DNA of 64,000 bases from Crocosphaera sp. UHCC 0190 (GCF_034932065.1 NZ_JAYGHP010000001.1:62001-126000); one strand, 5' to 3'; counted from the stretch's first letter, positions 18,919 through 28,891 are shown. Numbers and translations are program-made. Notes: generated by a model not told the origin, from the letters alone.

Positions 18919-19140
18919 TTGATGAATGCGTTTTAAGACTTCATCTCCTTTGATATACAGACTGTATAACCATCCATTTCCGGCATCATTAGATCCAATA
19001 AAATCAAATCTGGTGGCAAATTTTGGATCGCAGTTATGGCTAATTTTCCACTAGGAATAGGCCGCACTTGATAACCATTTGCTTTAAACATATCAACTAT
19101 CAATCGTAAGTTAATCGGAGAGTTATCAACGACTAAAATA
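18919..19140 (-). pseudogene. Fragment of a second receiver domain
   Basis: In the minus frame it reads GDILVVDNSPINLRLIVDM and continues to LILLDLMMPEMDGYTV. That is the phospho-acceptor half of a CheY-like domain, with the acceptor Asp in LLDLMMPEMDG. It then runs into a stop and is joined by deletion to the back half of another receiver. It has no start of its own. Confidence 0.7.
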
Positions 19141-19582
19141 TCGCCTTTAATGGTGTTAATAATTTAATCATTAATTCCCGGTTACTCCAACGATCATCAA
19201 CCACTAAAATTCGGTATTTTTGCTGATTTGGTTTTAACCCAATGACTTGTTTTTTTCCCTGCTGTTGTTGCTCAATTTCTGTTCCTTCAACTTCTTCAAC
19301 CTTAATATTAAAGCGGAAAATTGTTCCTCTTCCTACTTCACTATTAACGGTCATTTCTCCCCCCATTAAATGCACAAATTGGCGGCTAATAGGCAACCCT
19401 AACCCTGTCCCTTCATGGCAGTCTTTTCCCGTTTGGGTTTGCACAAATGCTTCAAATAAATTATCTAATTCATTCACAGAAATACCCGGGCCAGTGTCTT
19501 CAATTTCCACAATAATCATTCTCTCTGAAGATAAAGTATTATTGTCTATTTCTTGGGTTTTATCTGTGTCAATAAAGGTCAA
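19133..19582 (-). pseudogene. HATPase + receiver start portion of the decayed sensor kinase
   Basis: The frame carries the N box remnant and G boxes of a histidine kinase ATPase (EIEDTGPGI, GTGLGLPISRQFVHLMGG, GRGTIFRF). A Q/K linker and the first ~25 residues of a receiver (YRILVVDDRWSNRELMIKLL) follow, then the frame stops. It is separated from the kinase dimerisation part by a one-base loss in a run of seven C (plus strand 19608-19614). Adding one base restores a continuous reading frame. Confidence 0.75.
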
Positions 19583-20109
19583 TTTTTCCCCACGAACCCT
19601 GAGAGAACCCCCCCTTCTTCGGTGAATTTTAAGGCATTATTCAGTAAGTTAATTAAGACTTGACGTAACTTAACTTGATCTGTCTTAATATATTGGGGAA
19701 CATCAGGCGATCGCTCAAATAATAATTGTAGTCCTTGTTCTTCTGTTTTAAACTGAAACATATCTTCTAGATCATCTAAGAGACGATAAAAATCGAAGTC
19801 TTTTTTGTTAAATGTAATTCGTCCGGCTTCAATTTTAGATAAGTCTAAAACTTGGTTAATAAGGCTCAGTAAATGTTCTCCACTGCGGGTAATAATGCTC
19901 AAATTTTCTTGATGATCTGTCTGTAATGTTGGGGAACGCCGCATCACTTGAGCAAACCCTAAAATGGCATTTAAAGGAGTGCGTAATTCATGGCTCATAT
20001 TGGCTAAAAATTCACTTTTAGCACGGTTTGCTCTTTCTGCTTTATTGGCCGCTTCTTCCATAGCAGTATGGGAAAATTCTAAGGCTGCTAGTAGTAAAGT
20101 ATCTCGCAA
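19579..20109 (-). pseudogene. HisKA dimerisation domain portion of the decayed sensor kinase
   Basis: It contains the H box SEFLANMSHELRTPLNAILGF and the start of the ATPase domain (QVLINLLNNALKFTEEGG). The phospho-accepting His is present. The frame breaks at the C run at 19608-19614. Upstream it is out of frame with the GAF/PHY portion because of a one-base change near 20165. Confidence 0.75.
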
Positions 20110-20678
20110 TTTTTCGGCGGATTCTTGTTCAAATGGTTGCCAAGGAATTGCTGTTTCTTTGACATTTTCTTTCCAAAGTTTAAAGCATTATTGAGTAAGA
20201 TTGAAATAGCTAAAATGCCACTCGCTTCTGTTTTTATTTGTCGTCCTTGAGGATAAATTGTACTAAGCTTGTGGGTAGCAAATACATTTTGTCTCTGATG
20301 GGTTTCTAACCAAATAATTAAGTCCCTGATCGCTGATTTATGGGGGGTATTTCCTACCAAGATAATGCTATCACCATAACAAAGAACTGCCCCTTGAGCA
20401 TTGACTAAATTAAGTAAGCTTTGATGTTCAGGATGGACTAATCTGCTGAGCAGATTAATTTCATTATTTAGAGTAGTTTTGAGATAAGTTTGTAGCTGTT
20501 TAATTAAATCACCTTGCTGCCAATCTTCGTTTTTTTGAGCCGTTAATAAGTGATCAATGACTGACTCTGCTAAAAATTCACATATCTTCCGAACTTCGTA
20601 ACTAATATATTTAGATGAATAGTGATGGCAAGCAATAATTCCCCAAAGTTTATTATCTTTAATAAGTCCTAAAGACAT
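20088..20678 (-). pseudogene. Phytochrome-like GAF/PHY portion of the decayed sensor kinase
   Basis: It begins MSLGLIKDNKLWGIIACHHY, the GAF C-terminal motif of phytochromes. A PHY-like region with the LLNLVNAQGAVLCYGDSIIL segment follows. Most of the GAF domain, including the chromophore pocket, is missing, so photochemistry is lost. The last ~35 codons are shifted. The alternative frame reads WKENVKETAIPWQPFEQES, the normal linker to HisKA. Confidence 0.75.
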
Positions 20679-20992
20679 TGAGACCGAAAAAGTAATAGTT
20701 TAATTGGATTATACCACTCAAGGTTGTCTCGATGGAGGCGATCGCGGATAATATCTAACTCTGACTGACGAAATAATTGAGCAATATTCTGATTAATTAA
20801 AGATTCCGCAGATACTCCAAAAAATTGTTCCGTATTGTCACTAACTTGAATTATGGTCAACTCTGGTTCTTGTAGAACAAAAAGCACCCCTTGACCCTGA
20901 ATAGAGTTAGGAAACTGTAGACAATCCCGACTAATTTCTGCTATAATGTTCTCATTAATAATATGATGAATTGCCATTGTTTCCTCTCCCAA
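20669..20992 (-). pseudogene. N-terminal PAS portion of the decayed phytochrome-like kinase
   Basis: 107 codons starting MGEETMAIHHIINENIIAEI. The phytochrome N-terminal PAS signature is visible (IQGQGVLFVLQEPELTIIQV, then SDNTEQFFGVS). It ends at NPIKL, where a deletion joins it out of frame to the end of the GAF domain. This was the start of the original multidomain gene. Confidence 0.75.
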
Positions 20993-21188
20993 TTAATCAT
21001 CAAAATTGTCTACCGACAACAATCGAATTAGTAGATCTCAGACTTGTTTCTTCCTACAAATAGAAGTTCTTCAGTCTGAACTCTTCCTATCTCGTCCCTA
21101 ATTATAAAATGGGTGGTTTAAACCATAGATATACTGCAATAATTGTTATTCTGTTTTAATAATTCTTTAGAAACTTACCCAAAAAAGT

Positions 21189-21208
21189 GGACAACCCTAG
21201 GGTTGTCC
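21189..21208 (-). terminator. rpsD terminator
   Basis: GGACAACCCT and its reverse complement form a perfect 20-base palindrome, followed in the minus direction by AC and six T. It lies directly after the rpsD stop. Confidence 0.85.
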
Positions 21209-21216
21209 AATAGCTG

Positions 21217-21825
21217 TTATACTTTGCGAGAATAATACTCAACCACCAGCAATTCATTGATTTGTAGTGCTATCCATTCCCGTTTGATGATATCGTTCAC
21301 TTTCCCTGTGAGGGTATTCTTATCAAATTCCAAATGTTCAGGAAGGTTAGCTAACCCTGGATATTCCATATTCGCTTCCACTAAGCGGCGAGAATTATCT
21401 TTATTTCTCACAGCGATCACATCTCCAGGACGACATTGATAACTGGCAATGTCCACCACTCTACCATTAACGGTAACATGGCCGTGGTTAACTAGCTGAC
21501 GGGCCCCTGGAATGGTTCCTGCCATACCCAAGCGAAACACGGTGTTATCTAGGCGCATTTCCAGCAATTCCAGTAACTTTTGCCCAGTGGAACCAGTAGC
21601 ACGACGGGCTTTCTTAACATAACGAATTAACTGTTTTTCTGTAACCCCATAGTTGAACCGCAATTTTTGCTTTTCTTCCAGTCGAATGGCATATTCTGAG
21701 CGTTTACGACGGTTTTGGCCATGTTGACCAGGGGGATAAGCGCGACGGGGGGTTTTTCTGCTTAAACCTGGTAGTTCTCCTAGTCTTCGTACTATTCTTA
21801 GGCGTGGCCCTCTATAACGAGACAT
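21217..21825 (-). CDS. rpsD: 30S ribosomal protein S4
   Basis: 202 residues, [20 protein letters not shown]. The S4 RNA-binding domain lies at about 90-150 ([20 protein letters not shown], then [13 protein letters not shown]). S4 binds 16S rRNA and nucleates 30S assembly. It is monocistronic here, with a strong terminator and its own upstream region between 21826 and 21906. Confidence 0.98.
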   Translation of the reverse strand: MSRYRGPRLRIVRRLGELPGLSRKTPRRAYPPGQHGQNRRKRSEYAIRLEEKQKLRFNYGVTEKQLIRYVKKARRATGSTGQKLLELLEMRLDNTVFRLGMAGTIPGARQLVNHGHVTVNGRVVDIASYQCRPGDVIAVRNKDNSRRLVEANMEYPGLANLPEHLEFDKNTLTGKVNDIIKREWIALQINELLVVEYYSRKV

Positions 21826-21906
21826 ATAAGCGACTTTCTCCTAATAAACAATATATTCCAAAATTACCATTATACCAGTTTATCGAGTAACAGGAAAGAG
21901 AGGGAA

Positions 21907-22105
21907 TTAAACAGCCAAATCTTCTTCCCCTTCGAGGATTGTTTCCGGTAATCGCCGACTAAACAAGGCAATACCAAAGGATAAAGCCCCGATACGACCC
22001 GCAAACATGAGAACTATCACCACTAGCTTAGCTCCTGGGGTAAGATTGGGAGTAATGCCCCGAATTTTCAGTAGCAATGAGGACAAAAGAACCGAGAGTC
22101 ATGTA
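21907..22105 (-). pseudogene. C-terminal remnant of a KtrB/TrkH-type K+ transporter
   Basis: From the stop at 21909-21907 the minus frame reads back as ...LTPGAKLVVIVLMFAGRIGA, then LSFGIALFSRRLPETI and a final EGEEDLAV. This is the last membrane segment and tail of KtrB/TrkH. Upstream the frame is lost after about 55 codons, and a second frame carries LGYMTLGSFVLIATEN. The rest of the ~440-residue protein is absent. A palindromic repeat abuts the broken end. Confidence 0.65.
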
Positions 22106-22121
22106 ACCCAGTAACAAATGG

Positions 22122-22149
22122 GTAGGGGTCAACGGCCGTTGACTCCTAC
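22122..22149. repeat. Palindromic repeat family A, copy 2
   Basis: Same 28-base palindrome as at 17958 with one mismatch (GACTCC for GACCCC). It lies between the transporter remnant and the debranching enzyme gene. Confidence 0.88.
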
Positions 22150-22173
22150 AGAAACCTTCAAGGGAACAGGGAG

Positions 22174-24183
22174 TTAAGATTCATTAATTTTCGTCCAAAC
22201 CCGCAGAACTTCCGCCACACTCCAAGCTTGAGCAAAACACCCTCTCGGAGTCATAGGAGCATCTCCATCAAAAATTTCGCTAATATTACCAATACAAGCA
22301 TCATTAACATGGTTGGCCATCGGTTCTAGGAAACTTTTAGCCAGGTTGCGATCGCCATAAACCCGCCAATGGGCCTGAACAAAATGGCCAATTAACCACC
22401 CCCAGACAACGCCTTGATGATAACTGCCATCCCTTGACACTTGATCCCCTCCATAATGACCCTTATATTGATGATGGGTGGGACAAAGCGATCGCAGTCC
22501 ATAGGAAGTAACCAAAGTTTTCGCCACCGTATCCACCACAGACTTTTGTTGTTCCATTTTTAACAATGGAGGGGCCGCGGGGGAGTCGGGTAAAGAAACC
22601 GCAAAAATTTGATTGGGACGCAAGGACTTATCGTGACCTGTCGGGGTATCTAATACATCATGACAGTATTTTAAGGAAGGATGCCAATAGCGTTGAAACC
22701 CTTTATGAGTATTTTGGGCCATGCGTTGATATTCCTGGGATGGATGCCCTAAAATCTCAGAAAACTCTACCATAATAATCAGGGCATTGTACCAGAGAGC
22801 GTTGACTTCAATGGGTTTGCCTTTACGGGGAGTGACAACCCAGTCCCCAACCTTTGCATCCATCCAAGTTAATTGAGTCTTCTCTTGGCCCGCATAGATA
22901 AGATGATCACTATCTAAATGGATATTATAGCGAGTTCCCTGACGATGCCAGTCGATGACTTCTTGCAGCAGGGGATAGAGATGGGTAAGAAGGGCGATAT
23001 CATTGGTAGAGTCATAATAAGCTCGAATCGCTTCAAAATACCAAAGAATCGCATCTACTGTATTATATTGAGGGGTTTCATTATCATCAGGAAAGACATT
23101 GGGTAACATTCCCCCATCCAGATATTTGGCAAAGGTACTCAAAATATGATGGGCAATATCTGGCCGCCCTGTGGTTAAGGTTAACCCTGGTAAAGCGATC
23201 ATCGTATCTCGTCCCCAGTCAGCAAACCAAGGATATCCCGCAATGATGGTTTTACCTTCAGGGTTATGGCTTAAAGGGCGATCGACAATAAACTGATCGG
23301 CGGCCAAAACTAATTGTTGCATCCAAGGAATGGAAAAAGAAGGACAACGGTTTAATAAGGCCGCTTCATAGTCATATCGCTCCTCTAAGGCCTGATGTCC
23401 TGTTAAGATGCTTTGAGGGTTAGTTGTTGCGACAATGGTTAAGGAGTCTCCAGGTTGCAAAGTTTGATTAAAAGTTGCAGCATTATAGTGATCATCTCGA
23501 TCCCATAATCCTCGATATCTTTCCATGGCCAGATCAAAACCCAAATGCCAGTGATAATTCTGGGAAACTTCTGCCCCTTCCGCTAAGATATAGAAGGGGA
23601 TCGCATCGGGAAAAGCCCTAACACACACCCCTTGGTTGATTTCACTAACAGACATTTTCCATTGGCCAGACTGGGTTGTCCCATGATGATCTCGGTAGTT
23701 AATTAAGGCTTTAATGGAAAGATGAAGACATTTGCTGCCCCGTTTAAAGTGATAACGAATATAGGTGGTATTGCTTCCCTGCTGCATCCAAATGCGCTTT
23801 TCAATCAACGCGTCCCCACAAGCAAAAGTCCAAACCGGAATTTTCCCCTCTAAGCGAAAACTTTCGATCTGTAAATAGCCATGAGGAGAGACGTTACCAT
23901 CAAACCAGCGATTGGTAAAACAGGCATAAGTTTGATAATCATATTGAATGGTTTCGTCGAGTTTGGACAGGAGTAGGGTTCGCTTCAGGGGAGGATTTAA
24001 CGCAGCGACTAACAACCCATGATAACAACGGGTTAATACTCCCGCAACTGTGCCACAACCATAACCCCCAATGCCATTAGTAATCAACCATTCCCGTGAT
24101 TGGGCTATGTTTAAGTTACCGCAAATCTCTCGTCCATAGTTAAAGGTCATTATTTTTAATGGCTTAAATCTCCTCATCATCAA
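22174..24183 (-). CDS. Glycogen debranching enzyme-type amylo-alpha-1,6-glucosidase (GH133-like)
   Basis: 669 residues. The N-terminal beta-sandwich domain (REWLITNGIGGYGCGTVAGV, RCYHGLLVAAL) is followed by the (alpha/alpha)6 catalytic domain (GYPWFADWGRDTMIALPGL, TVDAILWYFEAIRAYYDS, NQIFAVSLP, HQGVVWGWLIGHF). The acidic residues in FADWGRD and DGSYHQG fit this family. It likely cleaves alpha-1,6 links in glycogen, the nightly carbon and energy store of unicellular diazotrophs. Start uncertain: MTFNYGREICG, 11 residues in, is an alternative. Monocistronic. Confidence 0.88.
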   Translation of the reverse strand: MMMRRFKPLKIMTFNYGREICGNLNIAQSREWLITNGIGGYGCGTVAGVLTRCYHGLLVAALNPPLKRTLLLSKLDETIQYDYQTYACFTNRWFDGNVSPHGYLQIESFRLEGKIPVWTFACGDALIEKRIWMQQGSNTTYIRYHFKRGSKCLHLSIKALINYRDHHGTTQSGQWKMSVSEINQGVCVRAFPDAIPFYILAEGAEVSQNYHWHLGFDLAMERYRGLWDRDDHYNAATFNQTLQPGDSLTIVATTNPQSILTGHQALEERYDYEAALLNRCPSFSIPWMQQLVLAADQFIVDRPLSHNPEGKTIIAGYPWFADWGRDTMIALPGLTLTTGRPDIAHHILSTFAKYLDGGMLPNVFPDDNETPQYNTVDAILWYFEAIRAYYDSTNDIALLTHLYPLLQEVIDWHRQGTRYNIHLDSDHLIYAGQEKTQLTWMDAKVGDWVVTPRKGKPIEVNALWYNALIIMVEFSEILGHPSQEYQRMAQNTHKGFQRYWHPSLKYCHDVLDTPTGHDKSLRPNQIFAVSLPDSPAAPPLLKMEQQKSVVDTVAKTLVTSYGLRSLCPTHHQYKGHYGGDQVSRDGSYHQGVVWGWLIGHFVQAHWRVYGDRNLAKSFLEPMANHVNDACIGNISEIFDGDAPMTPRGCFAQAWSVAEVLRVWTKINES

Positions 24184-24374
24184 GATTGTATAAGGGTTTT
24201 ACCCATGGGGTCTGTTATTTAAGTAAGTTTTATTATTGTTAAAAATTAATTAGATGTTTGGGCCAGGGAAAAAGGGGGGAATACAATGATTTTTGGTTAA
24301 TATCCAAATTTATTTTTTCTTTTTTTTTGTGATATAATCACTTTACTAATAAGCTTAATATATGGTTGAGTAAA

Positions 24375-24652
24375 ATGAATCAAACAATTGTTTTTGAATT
24401 CTCTCAAGAAGAAGATGGCGGATTTGTTGCAGAATGTTTAACGGAGGATATTTTTAGTCAAGGTGATAATTGGGAGCAACTGAAAGCTAATGTGAAAGAA
24501 GCAGTTAAAGGGTACTATTTTGATCAAAAAAAAGAATTAGCATTCCGAATCATAATCCTTTGAGGGTAGGAACACTTAATAGTATTTTAAGGGCTATTTA
24601 TCTTCATAAACAGGTAAGTAAACAAGATATTTTAGATACTTTACAATGGTAA
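24375..24652 (+). pseudogene. hicB-hicA deletion chimera (broken toxin-antitoxin module)
   Basis: From ATG 24375 the frame encodes a HicB-like N-terminus (MNQTIVFEFSQEEDGGFVAE...) and ends at 24563 after 62 codons. The +1 frame from 24542 reads IPNHNPLRVGTLNSILRAIY, continuing to ILDTLQW and a stop at 24652, which resembles the C-terminus of a HicA toxin. The end of hicB and the start of hicA, including the toxin's catalytic His region, are missing, so the module is dead. The truncated antitoxin could still be made. Confidence 0.6.
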
Positions 24653-24772
24653 TAAAATCAGCGAATTCTGCTGATTTTAGCGGCTTTAGCCCATGCTGCA
24701 TAGACTCAAGGACAAAGACTAACAATATTTATGATAACTTAAGCCACGTCTCTATAAAATGTGTCTTTTGTC

Positions 24773-24794
24773 GGGGTAATTCATGAATTACCCC
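24773..24794. repeat. Palindromic repeat family B, copy 1
   Basis: GGGGTAATTCA and its reverse complement, a perfect 22-base palindrome upstream of the first M16 peptidase. A second copy is at 28014. Confidence 0.88.
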
Positions 24795-24866
24795 TACTCA
24801 TTTGTCTACTCATTCCGATATCCTAGAAAAGAGTCAATTAACCTTACCCCATTGCTATCCTAATCT

Positions 24867-26441
24867 ATGGTCATTAAATTTTTCAAGCGATCGCCTTCTA
24901 TCCGCTACATTATCGCCCTTTTAACCCTTCTCTTACTCCTATGGGGCAATAGTCCCGTTTTGGCTCAAACGACTGCCCCTGAAACCCCTTCCTCATCTAT
25001 TACCCCCTATTTAAACCGAGCCATTGAACGGGTTACAGAATTTAAGTTAGACAATGGTATGAAGTTCATTGTCATGGAAAATCATGATGCTCCCGTGGTT
25101 TCCTTTGTCACCTATGCCGATGTAGGGGGAACAGATGAACCAGATGGCAAAACAGGGGTCGCCCATTTTTTAGAACATTTAGCCTTTAAAGGAACCACAA
25201 AAATTGGTACGACAAACTATACTCAAGAAAGGCCTTTATTAGACCGTTTAGATCAATTATTTACCCAAAGGAAAGTAGCTAAGGCAGAGGGCAAAGAAGA
25301 ATCAGCCCAAAAATTAGCCGAAACTTTTGAAAAAGTCCAAAATGAAGCTTCAGAATATATTGTACAAAATGCCTTTGGTCGCATTGTGGAAACCGCAGGA
25401 GGCGTTGGTATTAATGCGGCAACTTCAGCCGAGTCAACGGTTTATTTTTATAGCTTTCCGTCTAACAAATTAGAGTTATGGCTGTCCTTAGAATCAGAAC
25501 GTTTCTTAGATCCGGTTTTTCGAGAATTTTATAAAGAACAAAATGTCATCTTAGAAGAACGTCGAATGCGGACAGAAAATAGCCCCATTGGACAGATGGT
25601 AGAAGCATTTTTAGGAACAGCTTTTACCGAACATCCTTATAAACGTCCAACCATTGGTTATAACAAAGATATTAGTAATCTCAACCGTGAAGATGTACAG
25701 CAATTTTTTAATACTTATTACGGCCCTGGTAACATCACAATTGCTATTGTCGGAGACGTAAAACCGGAACAAGTAAAACAGTTAGCAGAGGTTTATTTTG
25801 GTCGTTTTCCTGCTAAACCTGCCCCTCCCAAATTAACGAAAGTAGAACCGAAACAAACAAAAACTCGTGAAGTAACCTTAACTCTACCTTCTCAACCTTG
25901 GTATTTAGAAGGCTATCATCGTCCCGCTTTAAATCATCCCGATAATGCCATTTATGAAGTCATTGCTACTTTGTTAAGTTCCGGTCGGACTTCCCGTTTA
26001 TATCAATCTTTAGTGCAAGATAAACAAGTTGCTTTAGTTGCTCAAGGATTTAATGGATTTCCTGGGGATAAATACCCGAATTTAATCTTATTTTATGCTC
26101 AAACATCTCCCAAAGCAACCGTTGATCAAGTCGCCGATGCCTTAGCTGTAGAAATTGAAAAATTGAAAACCCAACCCGTTTCTGACCAAGAATTAGAAAG
26201 GGTCAAAAATCAATTACGGGCCGGTTTATTGCGGTCACTTGATTCTAATTTAGGCATGGCTCGTGCCTTAACTGAATATGAGGTTAAAACTGGCAGTTGG
26301 CGCAATTTGTTTGACCAATTACAAGCCATTGAAGCAGTCAATGCTGCGGATATTCAACGAGTCGCCAAAGAAACATTTACTCCTGAAAATAAAACCATTG
26401 GTCGTATTTTATCCCAAACAAAACCCCCCACTGATAAGTAA
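24867..26441 (+). CDS. Exported M16 zinc metallopeptidase (catalytic)
   Basis: 524 residues. The N-terminal signal/anchor (residues 12-34, hydrophobic, ending VLAQT) suggests export to the periplasm or thylakoid lumen. The catalytic HxxEH motif is H100-F-L-E103-H104, with the downstream Glu expected near RFLDPVFREFYKEQNVILEE. Two M16 half-domains are present. It is followed after 25 bases by a second M16 gene lacking the motif, a common cyanobacterial pairing like mitochondrial processing peptidase alpha/beta. Confidence 0.92.
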   Translation: MVIKFFKRSPSIRYIIALLTLLLLLWGNSPVLAQTTAPETPSSSITPYLNRAIERVTEFKLDNGMKFIVMENHDAPVVSFVTYADVGGTDEPDGKTGVAHFLEHLAFKGTTKIGTTNYTQERPLLDRLDQLFTQRKVAKAEGKEESAQKLAETFEKVQNEASEYIVQNAFGRIVETAGGVGINAATSAESTVYFYSFPSNKLELWLSLESERFLDPVFREFYKEQNVILEERRMRTENSPIGQMVEAFLGTAFTEHPYKRPTIGYNKDISNLNREDVQQFFNTYYGPGNITIAIVGDVKPEQVKQLAEVYFGRFPAKPAPPKLTKVEPKQTKTREVTLTLPSQPWYLEGYHRPALNHPDNAIYEVIATLLSSGRTSRLYQSLVQDKQVALVAQGFNGFPGDKYPNLILFYAQTSPKATVDQVADALAVEIEKLKTQPVSDQELERVKNQLRAGLLRSLDSNLGMARALTEYEVKTGSWRNLFDQLQAIEAVNAADIQRVAKETFTPENKTIGRILSQTKPPTDK

Positions 26442-26466
26442 TAGTTAAGCCGCTTCTGTTTAAACT

Positions 26467-27999
26467 ATGAAGATGTATCGAAAATTGACGACTAAACCAC
26501 AAAAGACAAAGTTACTTAACCTATCCATGATCCAAAACTCACTGACTAAACGTTTTCGCTGGTTAGGCATCATTTTGATGACAACCTTGTTAATTTTACT
26601 ATTTCGTTCACCAGCCATTGCCCAAACCCCTCGTCATTACAGCGACTTAACCTTTCCTCCTTTAAAGGAAATTTCCATCCCCGAATATGAACGCTATGAA
26701 CTAGATAACGGAATGGTAGTCTATTTAATGCAAGATCATGAACTACCCTTAATTAAAGGAACCGCGATCATCCGCACTGGATCACGCCTGGAAGCAAATG
26801 ATCGCGTCGGGTTAGCAGAAATTACGGGAACGGTGATGAGAAGCGGAGGAACAAAACAACATTCCCCGGCTGAATTAAACGAACTCCTAGAACAAAGGGC
26901 GGCCGAAGTTGAGACTGGTATCGGCACAACCTCCGGTAATGCAGGATTTAATACCCTCAGCGAAGACATTGATCTGGTTTTTAAACTGTTTAGTCAAGTC
27001 CTTCGAGAACCTGCATTTGACCCAACTCAATTACAGTTAGCAAAAAACCAAAAACGGGGAGAAATTGCCCGTCGTAACGATGATCCAGACGATATCGCCG
27101 GTCGAGAGTTACGGCAACTCATCTATGGGAAAAATAGTCCCTATGGCCGCATTGAAGAATACGCCACCCTTGATAATATTACCCGTGAAGATGTGATCGG
27201 CTTTCATCAAGCCTATGTACGTCCTGATAACATGATTTTGGGCATTGTGGGAGACTTTGACCCCAAAACCATGAAAACCCTGATTCAAGAAACCTTGGGA
27301 GACTGGAAACCTGCTACCCCTACCCCTGGGGTAAAGATTCCCTCCGCCACACAAAAATATGATTCAGGGGTCTTTCTCGTCAATCAACCCCAATTAAACC
27401 AAAGTAGCGTTTTGTTGGGTCATTTAGGGGGACAGCTTGATAATCCTGACTACCCTGCCTTAAGTCTGGTTAATGGGGTCTTAAATGGTTTTGGCGGTCG
27501 TTTATTTAATGATCTGCGATCGCGTCAAGGGTTAGCTTATACCGTGTATGGTTCCTGGAATGCGGCCTATGACTATCCAGGATTATTTGTCGCGGGAGGA
27601 CAAACCCGTTCTGAAACGACTGTTCAGTTTATTAACTCTTTAATGAAGGAAATTGAACGGTTAAGAAATAGTCCCATTACCCCAGAAGAATTAAGCTATG
27701 CCAAAGAATCAATTTTGAATTCTTTTGTCTTTAAATTCGAGAACCCCAGTCAAACTTTATCCCGTTTGATGACCTATGAATATTATGGTTATCCCAAGGA
27801 TTTTATTTTTAGTTATCAACAGGGAGTCAAAGCAACCACTATTGAAGATATTCAACGGGTTGCCCAAAAATATCTTCAACCGGAGCAAATTATTACCCTA
27901 GTTGTCGGGAATGAGGAAACGATTAATCCTCCTCTTTCTCAATTGGGAAAAACGGTTAAAATAGTTGATGTTACGATTCCTGAAGGGAATAAAAGTTAA
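26467..27999 (+). CDS. Exported M16 family protein, non-catalytic partner
   Basis: 510 residues, with a hydrophobic segment around residues 35-52 ending AIAQT. It aligns in layout with M16 peptidases (ERYELDNGMVVYLMQDHELP, NGFGGRLFNDLRSRQGLAY). At the position of HxxEH it has GLAEITGTVMRSGG, so zinc binding is lost. It probably pairs with the preceding peptidase. An alternative start is MIQNSLTKRFRW, 20 residues in, which gives a more normal signal peptide. Confidence 0.9.
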   Translation: MKMYRKLTTKPQKTKLLNLSMIQNSLTKRFRWLGIILMTTLLILLFRSPAIAQTPRHYSDLTFPPLKEISIPEYERYELDNGMVVYLMQDHELPLIKGTAIIRTGSRLEANDRVGLAEITGTVMRSGGTKQHSPAELNELLEQRAAEVETGIGTTSGNAGFNTLSEDIDLVFKLFSQVLREPAFDPTQLQLAKNQKRGEIARRNDDPDDIAGRELRQLIYGKNSPYGRIEEYATLDNITREDVIGFHQAYVRPDNMILGIVGDFDPKTMKTLIQETLGDWKPATPTPGVKIPSATQKYDSGVFLVNQPQLNQSSVLLGHLGGQLDNPDYPALSLVNGVLNGFGGRLFNDLRSRQGLAYTVYGSWNAAYDYPGLFVAGGQTRSETTVQFINSLMKEIERLRNSPITPEELSYAKESILNSFVFKFENPSQTLSRLMTYEYYGYPKDFIFSYQQGVKATTIEDIQRVAQKYLQPEQIITLVVGNEETINPPLSQLGKTVKIVDVTIPEGNKS

Positions 28000-28013
28000 C
28001 CTTTTCTGGTTCT

Positions 28014-28039
28014 TAGGGGTAATTCATGAATTATCCCTA
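28014..28039. repeat. Palindromic repeat family B, copy 2
   Basis: TAGGGGTAATTCA followed by its near-perfect complement (one mismatch), between the convergent M16 gene and the DUF3598 gene. It may act as a bidirectional hairpin. Confidence 0.82.
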
Positions 28040-28054
28040 CAGATTCCCCTTTAA

Positions 28055-28891
28055 TTATCCAACTTTCTGTTCAATTATATGAGTTGAACTTACCCAAGCC
28101 CCAGTAGCATCATAACTACGAATTAATCGCTGACGTTCTGTTTCGTTTAATAACCAACCTACTTCGACTAAAAAAGGTTCTCTTAGTTGATATTTTAAGG
28201 GAGCATTACTGGATGTCCCGTCAGGCAAAAATAAAATTTCTCTAGGATTAATACCTTCATTAATTATCAATTTATTTCCTTCTATTTTTGCTTGTGATGT
28301 AATTGTTTGATTGCCAAAAGACAAGACAGTTTCTACATAAGTATCATCATTTTTTTTGATTTCCAAACAAGTCGAATAACTCTCATCAGGTCTTAAGTCT
28401 CGGTAAACAGTACAGGCGGTTCCTTGCCATTTTCCTAATAATTTTTCTAAGGTTAAAGGAGGACGTTCTTGGGCATTCGTACCGCTACGAAATTCCCGAA
28501 TTAAGGTAATATTAGATAAGTCTCCTTGACGGTCATAAAGTTGAACGCAACGCAAGCGACGATCTTCATGAACAAAGCCAAATTCTGCCCCAAATTCAGC
28601 AAAAGGGGCTAATTGTAAGGAACCTTTAGAAAAAGCTCCTGTATCAAAAAAAATTGCCTGTTTACCGAGGTTACGATATTCTTCGGAATAGTCTTGAGTC
28701 GGGGTTTCATCATAACCACCAGGACCAAAACGACGGACTCTAAACTTTACTAATTGGTTATTATCTTGCCCTTCTAAACTAATAATTGAAGGAGTAGAAC
28801 CCAGTAGATCACCATTGCCTGAAAATTTGGTAAATGATCCTTGCCATTCCCCAAGATTTTTAAGAAAGTTTTCCCACTTGCTGCCTATCAT
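28055..28891 (-). CDS. DUF3598 family protein (lipocalin-like)
   Basis: 278 residues without signal peptide or membrane segment. Two similar beta-rich halves are visible: the first has KWENFLKNLGEWQGSFTKFS, the second LEKLLGKWQGTACTVYRDL. Each WxG start is typical of the calycin/lipocalin-like DUF3598 proteins of cyanobacteria. Function unknown. Some related families handle bilins, but that is not shown here. Confidence 0.8.
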   Translation of the reverse strand: MIGSKWENFLKNLGEWQGSFTKFSGNGDLLGSTPSIISLEGQDNNQLVKFRVRRFGPGGYDETPTQDYSEEYRNLGKQAIFFDTGAFSKGSLQLAPFAEFGAEFGFVHEDRRLRCVQLYDRQGDLSNITLIREFRSGTNAQERPPLTLEKLLGKWQGTACTVYRDLRPDESYSTCLEIKKNDDTYVETVLSFGNQTITSQAKIEGNKLIINEGINPREILFLPDGTSSNAPLKYQLREPFLVEVGWLLNETERQRLIRSYDATGAWVSSTHIIEQKVG

